Part shown: piece after piece, positions 1 through 11,500 of the stretch | Layout: each line of letters opens with the position of its first letter | Numbering within the stretch: the stretch's first letter is position 1 | DNA from: Dasyornis broadbenti | Taxonomy: Eukaryota > Chordata > Aves > Passeriformes > Dasyornithidae | Assembly (NCBI GenBank): GCA_013397935.1 | Contig: VZRN01006818.1 | Location: 6,038,080 to 6,102,079 of the forward strand | Direction of reading: 5' to 3' | Length of the DNA: 64,000 nucleotides | Notes under the pieces: generated by a model | The model's database searches: none | What the model was told of the DNA's origin: nothing | Seen by the model: only the letters and a program-made list of their open reading frames with translations | Made by a program: the position numbers and the translations under genes

Positions 1-77
1 ACGACAAATGAAAGAATGAATGCGAGAAGATACAAGCACTTTAAAGTTACAACCACATCTATTGAAAGCCCATTCAA
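1..77 (+). CDS. ZDHHC17: ZDHHC17 penultimate coding exon, 3' part
   Basis: The window opens inside this exon. Frame 1 is open over 25 codons, beginning with the TTNE motif and ending ...SIESPF plus two bases (AA). The donor follows directly as AA|GTAAGTTT at position 78, a good consensus. The exon start is outside the window. Confidence 0.92.
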
Positions 78-2222
78 GTAAGTTTTAAAGCATATACACA
101 TTTCTTATTTGTGTAGCCTTGCATACATTTGAATCATGCTACTCATTGAAACAGAACACACCTAAATACTTTCAGAGTCTTTTCTCTACTTGCTGCGCTG
201 AATCTTGTCAGCTGTTTTCACAGTCACACATTCTATCCAGTTAAAGGAAGTGATAAATGTTTTGTAGTGGAGGGTGCATAAACACAGAAAAGAATGCTTT
301 CCAGCAGTGGTTGTATTTCACTGTAGAGTTTATGGGGAAATAAATATCCTCTTTATAAAGCAGATGCTCAAGACAGAGGTAGTTGCTTACTGCAGCATGT
401 TGATGTTGACCTAGACATTCACTTCCACACTGGCTGCGTTCTCCTGAATAATACTTAATATGCTGTTGAATTTGCTGTATGTAGCAGCTCCCCTTTTTCT
501 CTACCATGAGAAAAGAAGTTTCACTTTCTTCCTGTTCATGAGGAAGAGCATGGGCAAAGCTATTTGTAGGGAAGGGAGCGGATGTCCCAGGGCTGAAGTA
601 CGTGCTGTGTGGGTGAGACACAGGCTTTTGGACATCAGTATGTAAATGGTAGGTTGGGATTCTGGTTTCTGTAGTGACAAGAGTGCAAGATGAAAGTATG
701 GGGCTCAGGGATGAAATAGCACTGGAGTGGGAATATAGGGGCATGGAGCACCTTGTGGAGCAAAAGCAGGGCATAAATGAAGGCATGAGGCTGGTATATT
801 GAGGGCTTGAGAGCATGTTACAAAAGGAGCTAGGAAAAGACAAAAGCACATCTCATCCTGCTGTGTATGCTGTGTCTCCTGTGGGACCTGCTGCTCTTTA
901 GGTATCACCCAGGGAAAAGGAGATAGGAGATGGGAATTGTGATCAGGAGAAGTCAGCATGGATTCACACAATCCTGTGCAATGTGCTCTAGATGACTCTG
1001 GTTGAATCAGGTGACCCACTGTGGTCCCTTGCACCCTTACCCATTCTGTGATTCTGTTATGTGACACATGGATTTCTGTGCTAGAAATTTGTGTGATTTT
1101 TTTTTTTTAGTATCTCTTCATAGAAAACATAGTGAGAAGCAGACAAACATCTCTGTATAGTTGCAATGTTCCTACAGATAAGAGTTGTAACAAAATCAGA
1201 TAATTACTTTGCCTGTAAAACATAGGGTGATGCAGAGGGTAGGAAAAAACTGATGGTTTGATCCCAAGTTACTGTCACATTCACAAACCATTTTCACTGA
1301 AATAGCTGCTATGATAAAAATTACTCCTGAAAATTACACGAGGTATCTAAAATAACTGACTTAGCATCACCTGTCACATGAAGCATTGACATCAAATAGT
1401 TGTCATCTCATTTTTGTTTAGACTTGCTCTCACATATATTGTAACACGAGCTTCTCTTCCAGAAAACCGTGATCTATTCAGTCCATGTGTACTTAAGTTA
1501 AAAACCCCCAGCATGTTGGAGTTTTTATGTAGGTTTCTTAAATATTTGATAGTTAATTAATTCAGCCACAGAAAGTGCTTGAATAGTTCATTTGATTCAG
1601 ATAATGCTTTCTTAATTTTGTGTTAGCGAGGGACCTGGTTGATCCTAGACATGTGGCTGGTGAACCAGTATGTATGCAGAAACAGATATCAATAAAGATG
1701 GAAATAATTCTAGGAAGGCATTCACCTCATGCAGTTTTGTCTTGCATCCATGTGTGCAGTGCAGTGTCCTCTTAGAACAGGATCTGAATTACCATGCTGT
1801 GCTACATGGTGGTGGACTGCTAGGAACATGTTACATTTCTCCATACAGTTTTGGTAGACAGTGGAAGGAAGTTGGTGTCTTGATTGTGTCCAAGGATCAA
1901 ACATTCACCAGTCTGGTGACTACTTCTTATTTCAGTACTAGGATAATTCTGAACTGAGTTGGTTTTCTAAAGTTAGAAACTTGAAGGGTAAGGAATCAAA
2001 TTCGTAGGTAGACAGATGATGATGTACTTTGTTCGATGAGCTATGATACTGCTTGCTAACGTGTGGTTTTCTTTTGTTTTTAGCCATGGATGTATAAGGA
2101 ACATTATAGACTTCTTTGAATTCAGATGCTGTGGTCTTTTTCGGCCTGTTATTGTGGACTGGACAAGGCAGTATACAATAGAATATGACCAAACTTCAGG
2201 ATCAGGCTACCAGTTAGTGTAG
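1..2222 (+). CDS. ZDHHC17: ZDHHC17 (HIP14) palmitoyltransferase, C-terminal 71 residues (partial gene)
   Basis: This is the 3' end of the gene for an ankyrin-repeat DHHC palmitoyltransferase. Family members sit in Golgi and vesicle membranes and attach palmitate to cysteines of substrates such as huntingtin, SNAP25 and PSD-95. Two coding pieces are visible, 1-77 and 2084-2222, joined in frame by a GT-AG intron that splits an Asn codon. The visible protein opens with TTNE, the TTxE motif that follows the last membrane segments of DHHC enzymes. It continues with SPFNHGCIRNIIDFF, which fits the conserved C-terminal PaCCT-type motif, then a Cys-Cys containing stretch, and ends SGSGYQLV before TAG. 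The ankyrin repeats and catalytic DHHC domain lie upstream of the window. The ending matches my memory of ZDHHC17 rather than ZDHHC13. The neighbouring CSRP2 supports this, because ZDHHC13 pairs with CSRP3. Confidence 0.92.
78..2083 (+). other. ZDHHC17: Last intron of ZDHHC17
   Basis: The intron begins GTAAGT and ends after a T-rich tract in TAG at 2081-2083. It is phase 2. It contains a CR1 3' tail fragment near 953-1065. Open frames here, the longest about 200 codons on the - strand at 241-849, have no recognisable protein similarity and I treat them as chance. Confidence 0.88.
953..1065 (+). mobile_element. CR1 LINE 3' end fragment
   Basis: The stretch shows the typical CR1 tail order: AATCCTGTGCAATGTGCTCTAG, then a TGAC...GTGGTCCCTT segment, ending in ATTCTGTGATTCTG-type short repeats. 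It is an old, diverged truncated copy inside the ZDHHC17 intron. The 5' border is uncertain. Confidence 0.75.
2084..2222 (+). CDS. ZDHHC17: ZDHHC17 terminal coding exon
   Basis: The acceptor is ...TTGTTTTTAG|C at 2083/2084. The exon completes the split Asn codon and encodes 45 further residues, from HGCIRNIIDFFEF to GSGYQLV, before the TAG stop at 2220-2222. The frame matches the upstream exon exactly. The 3'UTR follows without interruption. Confidence 0.93.
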
Positions 2223-2273
2223 CACCACCTTCATCCTGTGAGCATATCATACTGAGTGGTGCCTGAAAAATTT

Positions 2274-2287
2274 TCTCTCTCTCTCTC
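2274..2287. repeat. Short (CT)n tract
   Basis: Alternating CT dinucleotides run for about seven units in the early ZDHHC17 3'UTR, followed by CGAC. Confidence 0.7.
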
Positions 2288-3328
2288 GACTCCGCATACC
2301 TTGAAGAGTAGCATGCTATGTGTAGGGCTGATGATGAATCATAAAGGTACCTTCTCTTCACCAGAATTTTGTTAACAGAAGTAAAAATGGACAGAATAAA
2401 CTGCCAAACCTGATAAGGAAGAGGAGGAAGATCAAAAAGGGATTTTAACAATTCTTGACATGAGAAGTATTCACGACAACATATTCACAGTATTTGTTAT
2501 CGGGTTTTTTATTTAAGGTCTTTCACAATGGAGCATGAGATTATTGAAATATTGACATAAGTAGTTATATTGTGCTGAGCAGAAAAATTTGTATCCCAAT
2601 ATCAATAATTCCACTGAAACAAGAATCTAGACTATAAAACTAAATTTGATGATACAGAGTTCACTGATCGTTATGTTGTAGTTCCTGTAATGTGATTCTT
2701 TTTTTTTTAATACAGATTTTCTGTAGTAAAATGGACATTGAAAAATGTGCTTTTCAGTACTGTTATAAACATTCTATGGTGGGGATCCCCTGTAATATGT
2801 TAAGTTATAATAGTAGGACACGTCAGGTAATGTTGAGTGAAAATATGTTGCCCACGTTTTTTGGTGATTGTTTTTGCCACCAGTCAGTGGTACAACTAAA
2901 TACTTGTAATAACCCTGTTCTGAAATAATATAGTCTGAAATAAACAACTGCGCCAATAAGGAAAGCTTTTCTGTCAAAGTTAAAGCCCTGCTTACATGCA
3001 TGATACACCTGTAAAATTAGTTTACAGTATATAATGTTCAGGGAAAACAAAGTGGGGAAAAAGTAATTATCTTTGAAGTAATTGTATAAGCAACTTACAA
3101 ACTAGCAATGTTTTAGTATTAGGTTTGGTCCTCATACAGTACAGTGTAGTGTATCTGGAGACATGTTGGAAGAGAAATTACGTGGGGGATAACACAGATA
3201 TGAAAGCAAAAGTCTCAGTTATAAAAAGACGAGATAGTTTTAAATTGAATGCAATTGCAGAAGAAGAACCCAAAGCTGCCTGAAATTCTTCTTTCATTTG
3301 GATGCGGAAATAATGGAACCCAAACTTC

Positions 3329-3347
3329 AAAAAAAAAAAAAAAAAAA
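3329..3347. repeat. Poly(A) run of 19 in the ZDHHC17 3'UTR
   Basis: This is an uninterrupted run of 19 A on the sense strand of the UTR. It has no upstream AATAAA, so it is more likely a genomic A tract than a processed-transcript end. Oligo-dT priming could start here and give a false 3' end. Confidence 0.85.
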
Positions 3348-3732
3348 TTAAGAATCCCCATAACAACACGTGCGCACAAAAAATGCAAAGCAGTGTTCTG
3401 AAGAAGGTGGTGTATTGGCACGTGGAAATCGCCCTTCATTTCTGTTTTTAAGTTCTCATGCTACAGATGTGTTTGGAAGGTAAGGAATGATCTGAAATTG
3501 CATTCCAAAGGGGCTTTTCTTGAATGTGATGCACTGATTTTTGTTATGGTGTTTTCATATACTCATAGTGAATTGTTCACTGCTTCCTTAACTATTGTTT
3601 ACAGAGAGACTGAGAATCAGGTTAGTTCTCTTCTAAGTGCTGTAGCAACCCAGTGGTTCGAGGAACCTGTGAGGGGAGTTTGGGGAGGGTCCTGAAAGCA
3701 GATGTCTGAGACCAGTGTAAAGAATGTGTATC

Positions 3733-3740
3733 TGTATATA
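3733..3740 (+). promoter_or_regulatory. Pumilio-type element in 3'UTR (TGTATATA)
   Basis: This is an exact match to the UGUANAUA recognition element of PUM proteins, on the sense strand of the ZDHHC17 3'UTR. Function is inferred from the motif only. Confidence 0.4.
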
Positions 3741-4013
3741 AATAATTTATCAAATAGTTTTCTCTCTGTGAGTGTGTGTTTAGTGTATTTAAAGCTGCTC
3801 ATTTTCATTTTATTCAACCAAAAAAGTGTAGGAAGATATCTAATGAGCTTCTAGTGATGTTAAATATTGCTGTTAATAGGCATTATGCCCTGCAAATTCA
3901 CTGCATGTTTGATGCTTGGCAAAATTAGCGTTTTCTGTAATATGCAGATTACAGGTAATAAAGCAATCTAGTGGTATTCCCGGCCCTTGCCTTAGTAAGA
4001 GGAGCAGTGAAAC

Positions 4014-4021
4014 TGTAAATA
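4014..4021 (+). promoter_or_regulatory. Pumilio-type element in 3'UTR (TGTAAATA)
   Basis: This is a second exact UGUANAUA match in the same UTR, about 280 bases downstream of the first. Function is inferred. Confidence 0.4.
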
Positions 4022-4395
4022 GTTGATGTTCAGTATTTGCAAGTAAACATTTTTTCTGTAGTTGTTCATTGATCTCAAGACACACACTTAGTTTGCAAGT
4101 ACCAGATATCAGGATTTACAGAAGTGCAGCATTAGAGTCCTTGAATGTTAATACTGGAAAAATCAATGTTGTCTTGGACACTTTTAACAGGAGAGGTTTG
4201 GGTATAGGAGTGGCAAGAAGCTTTTGCTACTGTTGTCAGACAAAATTTCTAATCCTAACAAAACCATGCTCTATTTCTGTGAAAACAATTGACTTCAGTT
4301 ATTCATATTTTTTTTTAATGAGAAAAAAGCATGCAAGCTTTACAATATGGTTTGTTTTAATCACCAGTGATGTTCTGTATATTTGATTTGGTCCG

Positions 4396-4425
4396 NNNNN
4401 NNNNNNNNNNNNNNNNNNNNNNNNN
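4396..4425. other. Assembly gap (30 N) in the ZDHHC17 3'UTR
   Basis: Thirty N follow GGTCCG, and the sequence resumes with a run of six C. The flanks suggest a hard-to-sequence C/G-rich or homopolymer stretch. True length is unknown. Confidence 0.95.
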
Positions 4426-5200
4426 CCCCCCATTTCTTTTGCGGGTCAGTTGACTTGAGGAGCCTAAATACACTTTATTTATCACCCAGCCACCAGCAGA
4501 GCAGGTCAGTGCGTGATACAAGTTTTGGTCAGAGTTGCTCAGTAGCATTAACTGTCATGAATTGCATCGCGCACTCCATGTCAAAAATATTTGCAAAAGA
4601 AGAGGTGATCTTTGGTAGCACATACCAAGTTCTGCACTATTTACATGTCAGTAGCTCTCTGGTGACAGTTTTGTTGAGACCTGCAGAATCTGAGCGATAG
4701 TAGATAGTTCTGAAAGTTAACATGCATATATGGATTTGGGATGTATGAAGTTTCCAGTGCAAAATGTAACTTGTCTTGAGTAACACTGAATTGTTTGCGG
4801 TGAAATCATAAAGCAAGCAGGGGGGAGCCAACTATGCAGCATTTTTCTGTCAAGTTATCAAACGTAAAATTTACTTGTTGAACCAAAACTGCATTGCTTC
4901 TCAAACTTAAGCTGATCCAGACCAACAGCAGATCAGACCAACTTAATCTGACACAGGTAGAATAAATTGGAATTTTGTCTTGGCCCTAAACATGTGCTGT
5001 TTCTTTGCAGGTTTTTGTATTCTTTGATGTCCACCAGGTTTTGTTTTTTTTCAATTAATGTGTAAAACAGCATCACTACATTTTAAGCTGTGGATTTTTT
5101 TGTATATTCTTTATTTATAACTGTGCCAAGTATTATTTTAATACTGTCGAGATCTTGATGTGTATTACATTGTGAACAAAAAAAAATCTGTAAAATGTTT

Positions 5201-5206
5201 AATAAA
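5201..5206 (+). terminator. ZDHHC17: Poly(A) signal AATAAA, probable end of ZDHHC17
   Basis: A canonical hexamer lies about 3 kb after the stop codon in a T/A-rich context. A second copy at 5259-5264 is an alternative signal. Confidence 0.55.
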
Positions 5207-5225
5207 CTAGCTCTCCTTACATAAA

Positions 5226-8215
5226 TTAAATCTGTTAAATTTTGTAAGTTATTAATCAAATAAATATTGACTCTTAGATGCAGTGTTTGTATTGACTTGG
5301 GGTGTGATTTCATACAGTGCAGTTTCTGTCCACTTTCAGAAGCCTTCCTGGAAAGATGTGTCTTACAGATGGCCTGCACTCAGTTCTGTACAGATGTGAA
5401 ATCCTGTGAGTTACTACACTGTTTTGGTAAATTACACCTTTGCACTACCAATTAAAGTAGCATTTACTAATTAAATATTCCTGTCTTTTGAGTGAAGCAT
5501 GCTGGCAAAGTAACATTTCTCAGGGAAGAATTCCATCTAAGGAATATTTCATGTGGCCTGATGTACTTATATATAATGACATTTGAGGTATTCTAAGGGT
5601 CAGCCAGACATCCACACAGGGCTAGGATGTGTCACCAAGATGTGTGTGCTTCTAGGTGGCACTTGCAGGAGACAGACTACCTCGCCTCTTTCTGGTACAC
5701 GCTAAAGGTTAGAGTTTGAGTAGAAACAAGGTAACAATCCAAGCTGGAATTTAATCAGGATATTTATAACCAGCAATGTGTATTAAAAGATAAGGCTAGG
5801 ACTTAAAAGCTCATCTAAAGGGGAGGAAAAAAATGTTTTCTACTGAGTGTTGGTTCGGTATTGACACTGAAAATTGGTGGTGCTGTTCTCCCCTTCCCCA
5901 GGCCATGTTCCTGGTGAGGCTGTGTCCAGGCTGACCATCCTTTGGCTTGTCAGGTAAAGACCAGGCAAGTTACTTTCTTTCTAAAATAAAACATTCAACC
6001 TTCTGTGCTGAAGATCTCCATCCAAGATTTGCAGTGCTCCATCAGAGCAGTTGCTATGCTTAGGAGTTCTGATGATTTGAAAGCTGGCTCCTCCTGGGTT
6101 TGGTTTTTTTTTTGGAAAGAAGCCAGTTCTCTGCACCCTCATTACACCTTGGCAGAAGTTCAGTACCTTGCACCTCCCCTTAGCTGCTTTTAAATAAAAT
6201 CTTTTTTTTTTTTTTTTTTNTTTTGCTATGAAAGCAGCATCTACAGTATGAGTAGCTGAACCAAGGGGTTTTCTTCAGGTTTCCTAGGCTGTGCTGTTGC
6301 TTGCTGCCTCACTCCCACCTGAAATGCGCTGCTTCAGACTTTCTGTTGTCTTTTTCAGCTCTAATCTTTCCCGCTCTGTGACCTGGACAAGCTCTTGGGT
6401 CACATTTTGAGCTGGCTTGTTTTTCCTCCTATCCACATGGTTCCTTTAAAACCTGTACAAAATGCTCTTTGTGTATTATTTTGAGTAGTACATATTTTTC
6501 TGATTAGGGTTTTGGCTTGAACTGCTTCAGTGCGTCTGACCACGGTCATAGATGTTGCTTGAAACTGCTTTAGACTGTGCTGACACACTTAATGTTCTGT
6601 TGCAGCATTCCCAGTCTTGAATGTGTTTCCATTAATTCAGTGTTGTGAAGGGTTCTCTTATCCCGAAGAAGTATCAGGCTGCTTCCCAAACCAGACAAGA
6701 GTTTCAAATTTCTTTTTGTTTTTAAAGCTAACTTCTTTTGGGGTACAATGAGGGTTGAAACTGAAAGCCCCCTCCACCCCAGAACACCAGGTGGGGTGTA
6801 GCCACTGGGGCTGTGCCTCCCCACAGATGTGGTTGGCCTCTCGTGAAGCCCTTGCCATGCAATAGCATGGCCTTCACTGGAAGGGATGGACAGGCTCTCC
6901 TACAACCAGCTGCTGTTACCTGCTGGAGCTCGGATGTGCTCCTCTGAGGCATGGGTTGTGCTTCTTGTGCTTTTAAGCAGCATCGTTGCTCAGGTTTCAT
7001 ATTCCTCCTTGCTGCCGGCCAGAGGGAGCCGTTAGCTTTGCAAAAGGAACTTGGCAGAGGAGCCTAAGCATGCCGATGAAGATTTGCTCCAGGGGCTCAA
7101 GAAACTTCAGACTAGATTTTAAAAAAAACCCAACAAATAATAAAAACTGTGAAGCTGCTCAGACTGAATTCTGGTTACTTGCAGAAAAATAAGACAAGTT
7201 GCCTTAAACTAGGTACTTTTTGTATAGGCTTTGTGCTGGGCTTGTCCCATATCTCCTGTTGAGAAGGTGGATCTCATTTGCTCCACAAATGCAAGTGCCA
7301 TTAACTCAGGCTTTGCAGGCTTGTGTTGAGAGCTGCTGCAGCTCCTAAAAGAAGCCAAGCTCTTCTGTGATCTTTCCACTTGAGATCTGGCTATGGCACA
7401 AGTTTTCGCCTACTGATGGACCTTTATTGGCAACAGTTCCTGCAGAGCTGGGTTAGCAGTCAAGGCCCTAGTGTGGCTTTCATCCATGTGGTGTGGTCAC
7501 AGGGTCCAGATCTACGCTGCACACTCCATGTCTTTAACTGCCGTTACTCCTTGCTAATCAGCTTCAGTTTGTCACATTTTCTGTTGGTGCATTTGAAGAC
7601 AGAATTTTCTTCTGCTCTGTCGTGCTGTAGCTACTTGGTCAGATGCTGTCCCCAAGAGGCCCAAACCCTCCAGCATCTTCAGGGAACTAAGGGTCCTAGC
7701 AGTACCACAGAAAGGTCAAAAGCTCTTGGAGCCCAGTTGTATGCAATAGCCCAGAGCTAGGCCAGCTGCTGAGGAGGGATGGTATTAATCTGCAGCTCTC
7801 TTGGAATATTCCTGTGCAGTAAATTCTGTGCATAACAGCACCTCAATACCAAAGCATGCAGAGCCCCATAGAATGTTGTGGTGAAAATGGTTTGGTTTTC
7901 ATTTACTAGAGACAGGCGTCCATTTAGGCACACAGTTACCCCTTACCTATCACTTTAAGAGCTGTGTCACCATAGAGAGCAGTAGATTAAGATTTACTAC
8001 TGTGTAGCAGGCAGCTCGTTGCCTTGCACACAGGTATATGATGGTATGATACTGGAGGAGAGTCATTCAGCTCTGAAGGCCATGACTGTGTATGTCCAGC
8101 TTTCAGCAAAGATCTGCATCAAGTCTATAAGCATCGTTTTTCCACTCTGAAGTACCCCAGCAACACCCCCCTCACTTTTACTGCTAACAAAGCAGGCAAC
8201 ACTTGGATTTAGGGT
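5226..8215. other. Spacer between the convergent ends of ZDHHC17 and CSRP2
   Basis: About 3 kb lie between the two inferred transcript ends. I see no exon and no recognisable mobile element. The spacer holds another AATAAA on the + strand (6193-6198) followed by a long T run. A longer ZDHHC17 isoform could therefore extend into it. Confidence 0.6.
6202..6224. repeat. Poly(T) run with one undetermined base
   Basis: Twenty-two T are interrupted by a single N at 6220. The N suggests length uncertainty in the homopolymer. Confidence 0.9.
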
Positions 8216-8439
8216 CTATTACAAGCAAAGCTTTATTGAATTGATACTCAGTATTAAAAGTGTTACAGTGTGATACACAAAGCAAGGAAAAAAGCAGTGT
8301 GTGTGTTTGTTTTTAAAATATTGGCTGAATGTAGACTACAGTAACTAGTATTTGTTTCACAGTAGTTAGTAACATTTAGGAAACTCTCTTGTTCCTTCTA
8401 GCAGGATCTCAGCAGAGCTGTAAGGCGTTTTGAGCCCCC
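8216..8439 (-). other. CSRP2: CSRP2 3'UTR
   Basis: This is the - strand sequence from the TGA stop to just past the AATAAA at 8237-8232, a short UTR of about 220 bases. It contains a GT-rich patch near 8300-8310. The exact cleavage base is estimated from the signal. Confidence 0.7.
8232..8237 (-). terminator. CSRP2: CSRP2 poly(A) signal AATAAA
   Basis: Read on the - strand, the context is TCAATAAAGCTTTG, a canonical signal about 200 bases after the stop codon. Confidence 0.8.
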
Positions 8440-8516
8440 TCACTGGGCGTGAACAAGGGCACCCGCTCCCTGGCCATACCCAAATCCCTTGGGGCCAAAG
8501 TTCTTCGCGTAACAAC
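8440..8516 (-). CDS. CSRP2: CSRP2 last coding exon (C-terminal glycine-rich tail)
   Basis: The acceptor is ...TCACAG|GTTGTTACG. The exon encodes the last LIM2 cysteine (C171) and [18 protein letters not shown], then ALVHAQ and TGA at 8442-8440. Confidence 0.96.
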
Positions 8517-11500
8517 CTGTGAGAAAGATGAACGTGCAGTAGCTGAGTCCTCTGGCACATTAATTAAGAACAGCACTGTCTAGGCTAAGCCTCTCAGCCG
8601 CTTCTCCTTAGTCACTGCTAGAATATCCCCCTGGGAAGCAATGTTCAGAAACATTGTGTTAAGCTGCGTAACTGCCAGGACTGAACTCAGAAGCCAGGAC
8701 TGTTCCGTCTGTGTAGCTCCCAACCCACTCTGAGAGCAACTCACACGTCGGTTCTGTGGTTAGGTATCTGTTAAGGCATTTGTTGTCATCAAAGCACTGT
8801 GTGGATCAAGTTTATATCCACAACCACGCAAGAAGGCATAGCAGGATGCTTGCTGGCTTGTTTTCTTACTCTGATCAGGCACAGGGCACAGGCTGCTGCT
8901 ACATTTCTCAGTATGTGATGCTTTGCTTGATGCAGATGTCAACTACATCAGCAGCTTCAGTAATATCTATTTAATTTTTTACTCTTTACAGAGCACTTCC
9001 ATGTTAACATGAGCCTGAAAGTTTCTTTCATTGTGTATATACTGACTGTCTGTCCTGGTAAGACATTACCTTGAACCATAAACAAATGGTCTTTGCTTCT
9101 TTTCTCACCTTTACAATAGATTTCTCCCTCCTTTTCAGTTAGGGTTGTAGATTCTAGGCTTTTTCCACACTTGGCACATCGGAAGCAGTTCTTGTGCCAT
9201 GGCTAGAGAAAAAAATAAAAATAAAAAAGACAGTATAAATACACAGGATGCCCCAGCTGGTAAAAACCCACATTAACTGGAGATACCTGCATCAGTGTTG
9301 ATAACAGACTGGTGCAATGAAAACCAGTTGAAGTGCACCACTAGTACACAACAGCTTCTGCATTTCTGTGAGCAGCACAAAGCCCTGAATTCCACCCGGC
9401 AGTCTGCTCAGAGCAGCATTTTGAAAGGTTTGGGCTTGCTCTGATAATTCAGAGCACATCTTGGCTCTCTGTAGCGAGTGAGTCAGACAGCTGGCAGACT
9501 GACATGCAGTTTTACATGTATTTTCAGAGACCATCCCCTTTTTGCTGAAACATTCAGCCTCCCTCAGAAGCTGCACATCACAAGATTGTTCCCTCTTCTG
9601 GGGGAGAGGGCTTCTGTAGTCTGCTTCAAGTCTCTAGCATGAGACAATAGTGAATCTTCACCTCTGAAATCTAAAGTGATCACTCATCCCCCTGCATTTC
9701 AAATGCTTTTTTTTTCAGTTAAGTTGATTGATTTGACTCTTTCCAGTGCAAAGAAATGCAATTTTAAGGTAACTGCCCTGCAGTCAGTCCCCTGCTGGGA
9801 CCAACATAATACACTTTGCTCAATTTAAATTCCATGTAGCAGGTACAAAACAGCACATACAGTTCCTTACCTTTCCAGCTCCTATTACTTTCTCTGCTGC
9901 ATAAACAGAATCACCACACCTAGAGCATTTCTCTGCTCCTCCAAACTTCTGAGCAAACTTGGAAGGGTTTGGATTTGTGGTGGGCCGGTGAGGAGAAGGC
10001 GTGCTGAAAGAAACAGGACATTGGTTTTCTCTACTCTTTTACTAAATGATCCCTTGCTCCTCTTAGCAACATGAACAGACCGGCATCCAGCACATGATGT
10101 GGAATACAGTACTGCTGCAAAACTGGAGATGTAAGTTACCAGCAAGGCTATCCAATTACACCTGGTAGGGACAAAACTAAAGCCACAACAAGAAAAAGAG
10201 AAAGGCCATGCTTTAAAGGATAAAAATAAGCTACTGTAAAGGCTAATTTCCTGAGGAGCCTTCCCCTTTTCACTTAACTAGAAGAGCTGAACTCTCTAAC
10301 AGGACATGGATTTTTCAGATAGTAAGCTACAAATAATTCCGTTAAATTCCTGTCCACTGACCACGATCAGGAACCTGAATGAATCACTGAACCTGGCTGG
10401 AGAGCATATATCATATAAATGTTAAGCAATAATTTGGGAACTTGCATAAAGCAAGTTGTGAGACATACCTCAGCTTCTTTCCACATTCTTTGCTTTACAG
10501 CAAGAACTTCATCAGACTAGGAATGTTTACTATTTACTGTGACTTTCGGTTTCGGCTATAATTAAGCACAAATGGTTCTTCATTTGCTGGTTAAAAATTG
10601 ATTCTTCTTGTAGCCTCAGATTCTCAGCTGTCCTAATCCATCCCTGCAAGAACCGGTTGAGCATTTCCATTTCCAGCGTATTTAGGAGAGCGATGTGAGA
10701 CCCACAGTCACCTCTGTGGGCTCACGCAGCGCCATCAGCAGCTCCATAATCCAGTCCCCTTATGGCTCTTGCACAGGATGAGTGTGTCCTTGCCAGCACT
10801 AACTTCTGCTTGTACTGTTCCAACTCCCATAGTCACCAGTGGGAGCTTTGTGCAATGCAGGTTCAATGCCCGGCATTCCACTAGATTGGGGTGCTTTGCA
10901 GCATTTCTATTCCGAACATGAATATAAACAAAATCCAGCCTGAAAGACTCCTCTGAAAACAGTGCTGAAGGACAAGGGCCATGCATCCCCAACTCAGTTC
11001 ACTCACCTCTCAGGCTTGATGCCAAGTCTCTCTCCCCTGTCCATGTTCAGCGTGCCTGCCCCTTGGCCATATCCATAACCTTTCGGGCCATACTTTTTCC
11101 CATAGCAAGATTTGCAGTAAACTTCAGCATCATGAATTGCTACAGTTGTGCTGTCCAAGTTTTTCCGGCAGACCACTGGAGATAAAAAAGAAAGTTAAAC
11201 TGCCTTAAGGGATTATTTCCATCAGCATACACAGTAAGCCAAAAATCAAGTGAGAAGTGATGTTATGGGTTTCTCCGTCCAAAATTCCTCCCGTTAGGCT
11301 GTGGGACCACCAGAGATTGGAGGGAGCAAGTTGCTGTTTGAATTTGTGAATTATGCTTAGCACCATAAAGGGCTCTATTCCCTCCCACCTCTTCATGACC
11401 ATGACATTTAAAGCCTGGAAACTTGCTGTGGTTTGATGAATGAGGCTGCTCAGAAACCCAGAGAGGGCAGTCAGCAGTTTCCCTTGACAGATGCCATACA

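Larger units (their letters stand above)
2223..5225 (+). other. ZDHHC17: ZDHHC17 3'UTR (probable extent)
   Basis: The AT-rich sequence after the stop has no coding frame and runs to AATAAA at 5201-5206. I infer this as the main cleavage site region, which gives a UTR of about 3 kb. A second AATAAA lies at 5259-5264 and a third at 6193-6198, so longer isoforms are possible. The UTR contains a 19-A run, two Pumilio-type sites and an assembly gap. The end point is inference and no transcript evidence is available here. Confidence 0.6.

Noticed and set aside
241..849. 202-codon frame on the - strand
   Set aside because: It lies within the last ZDHHC17 intron, has no recognisable similarity, and has a composition typical of chance translation of purine-rich sequence.
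1..2222. ZDHHC13 as the identity of the DHHC gene
   Set aside because: The C-terminus and the pairing with CSRP2 fit ZDHHC17. ZDHHC13 neighbours CSRP3 in the paralogous block. A database search would settle it.
3645..3680. GGTTCGAGGAACC, resembling a tRNA B box
   Set aside because: It is a small palindrome. No tRNA stems or A box are present.
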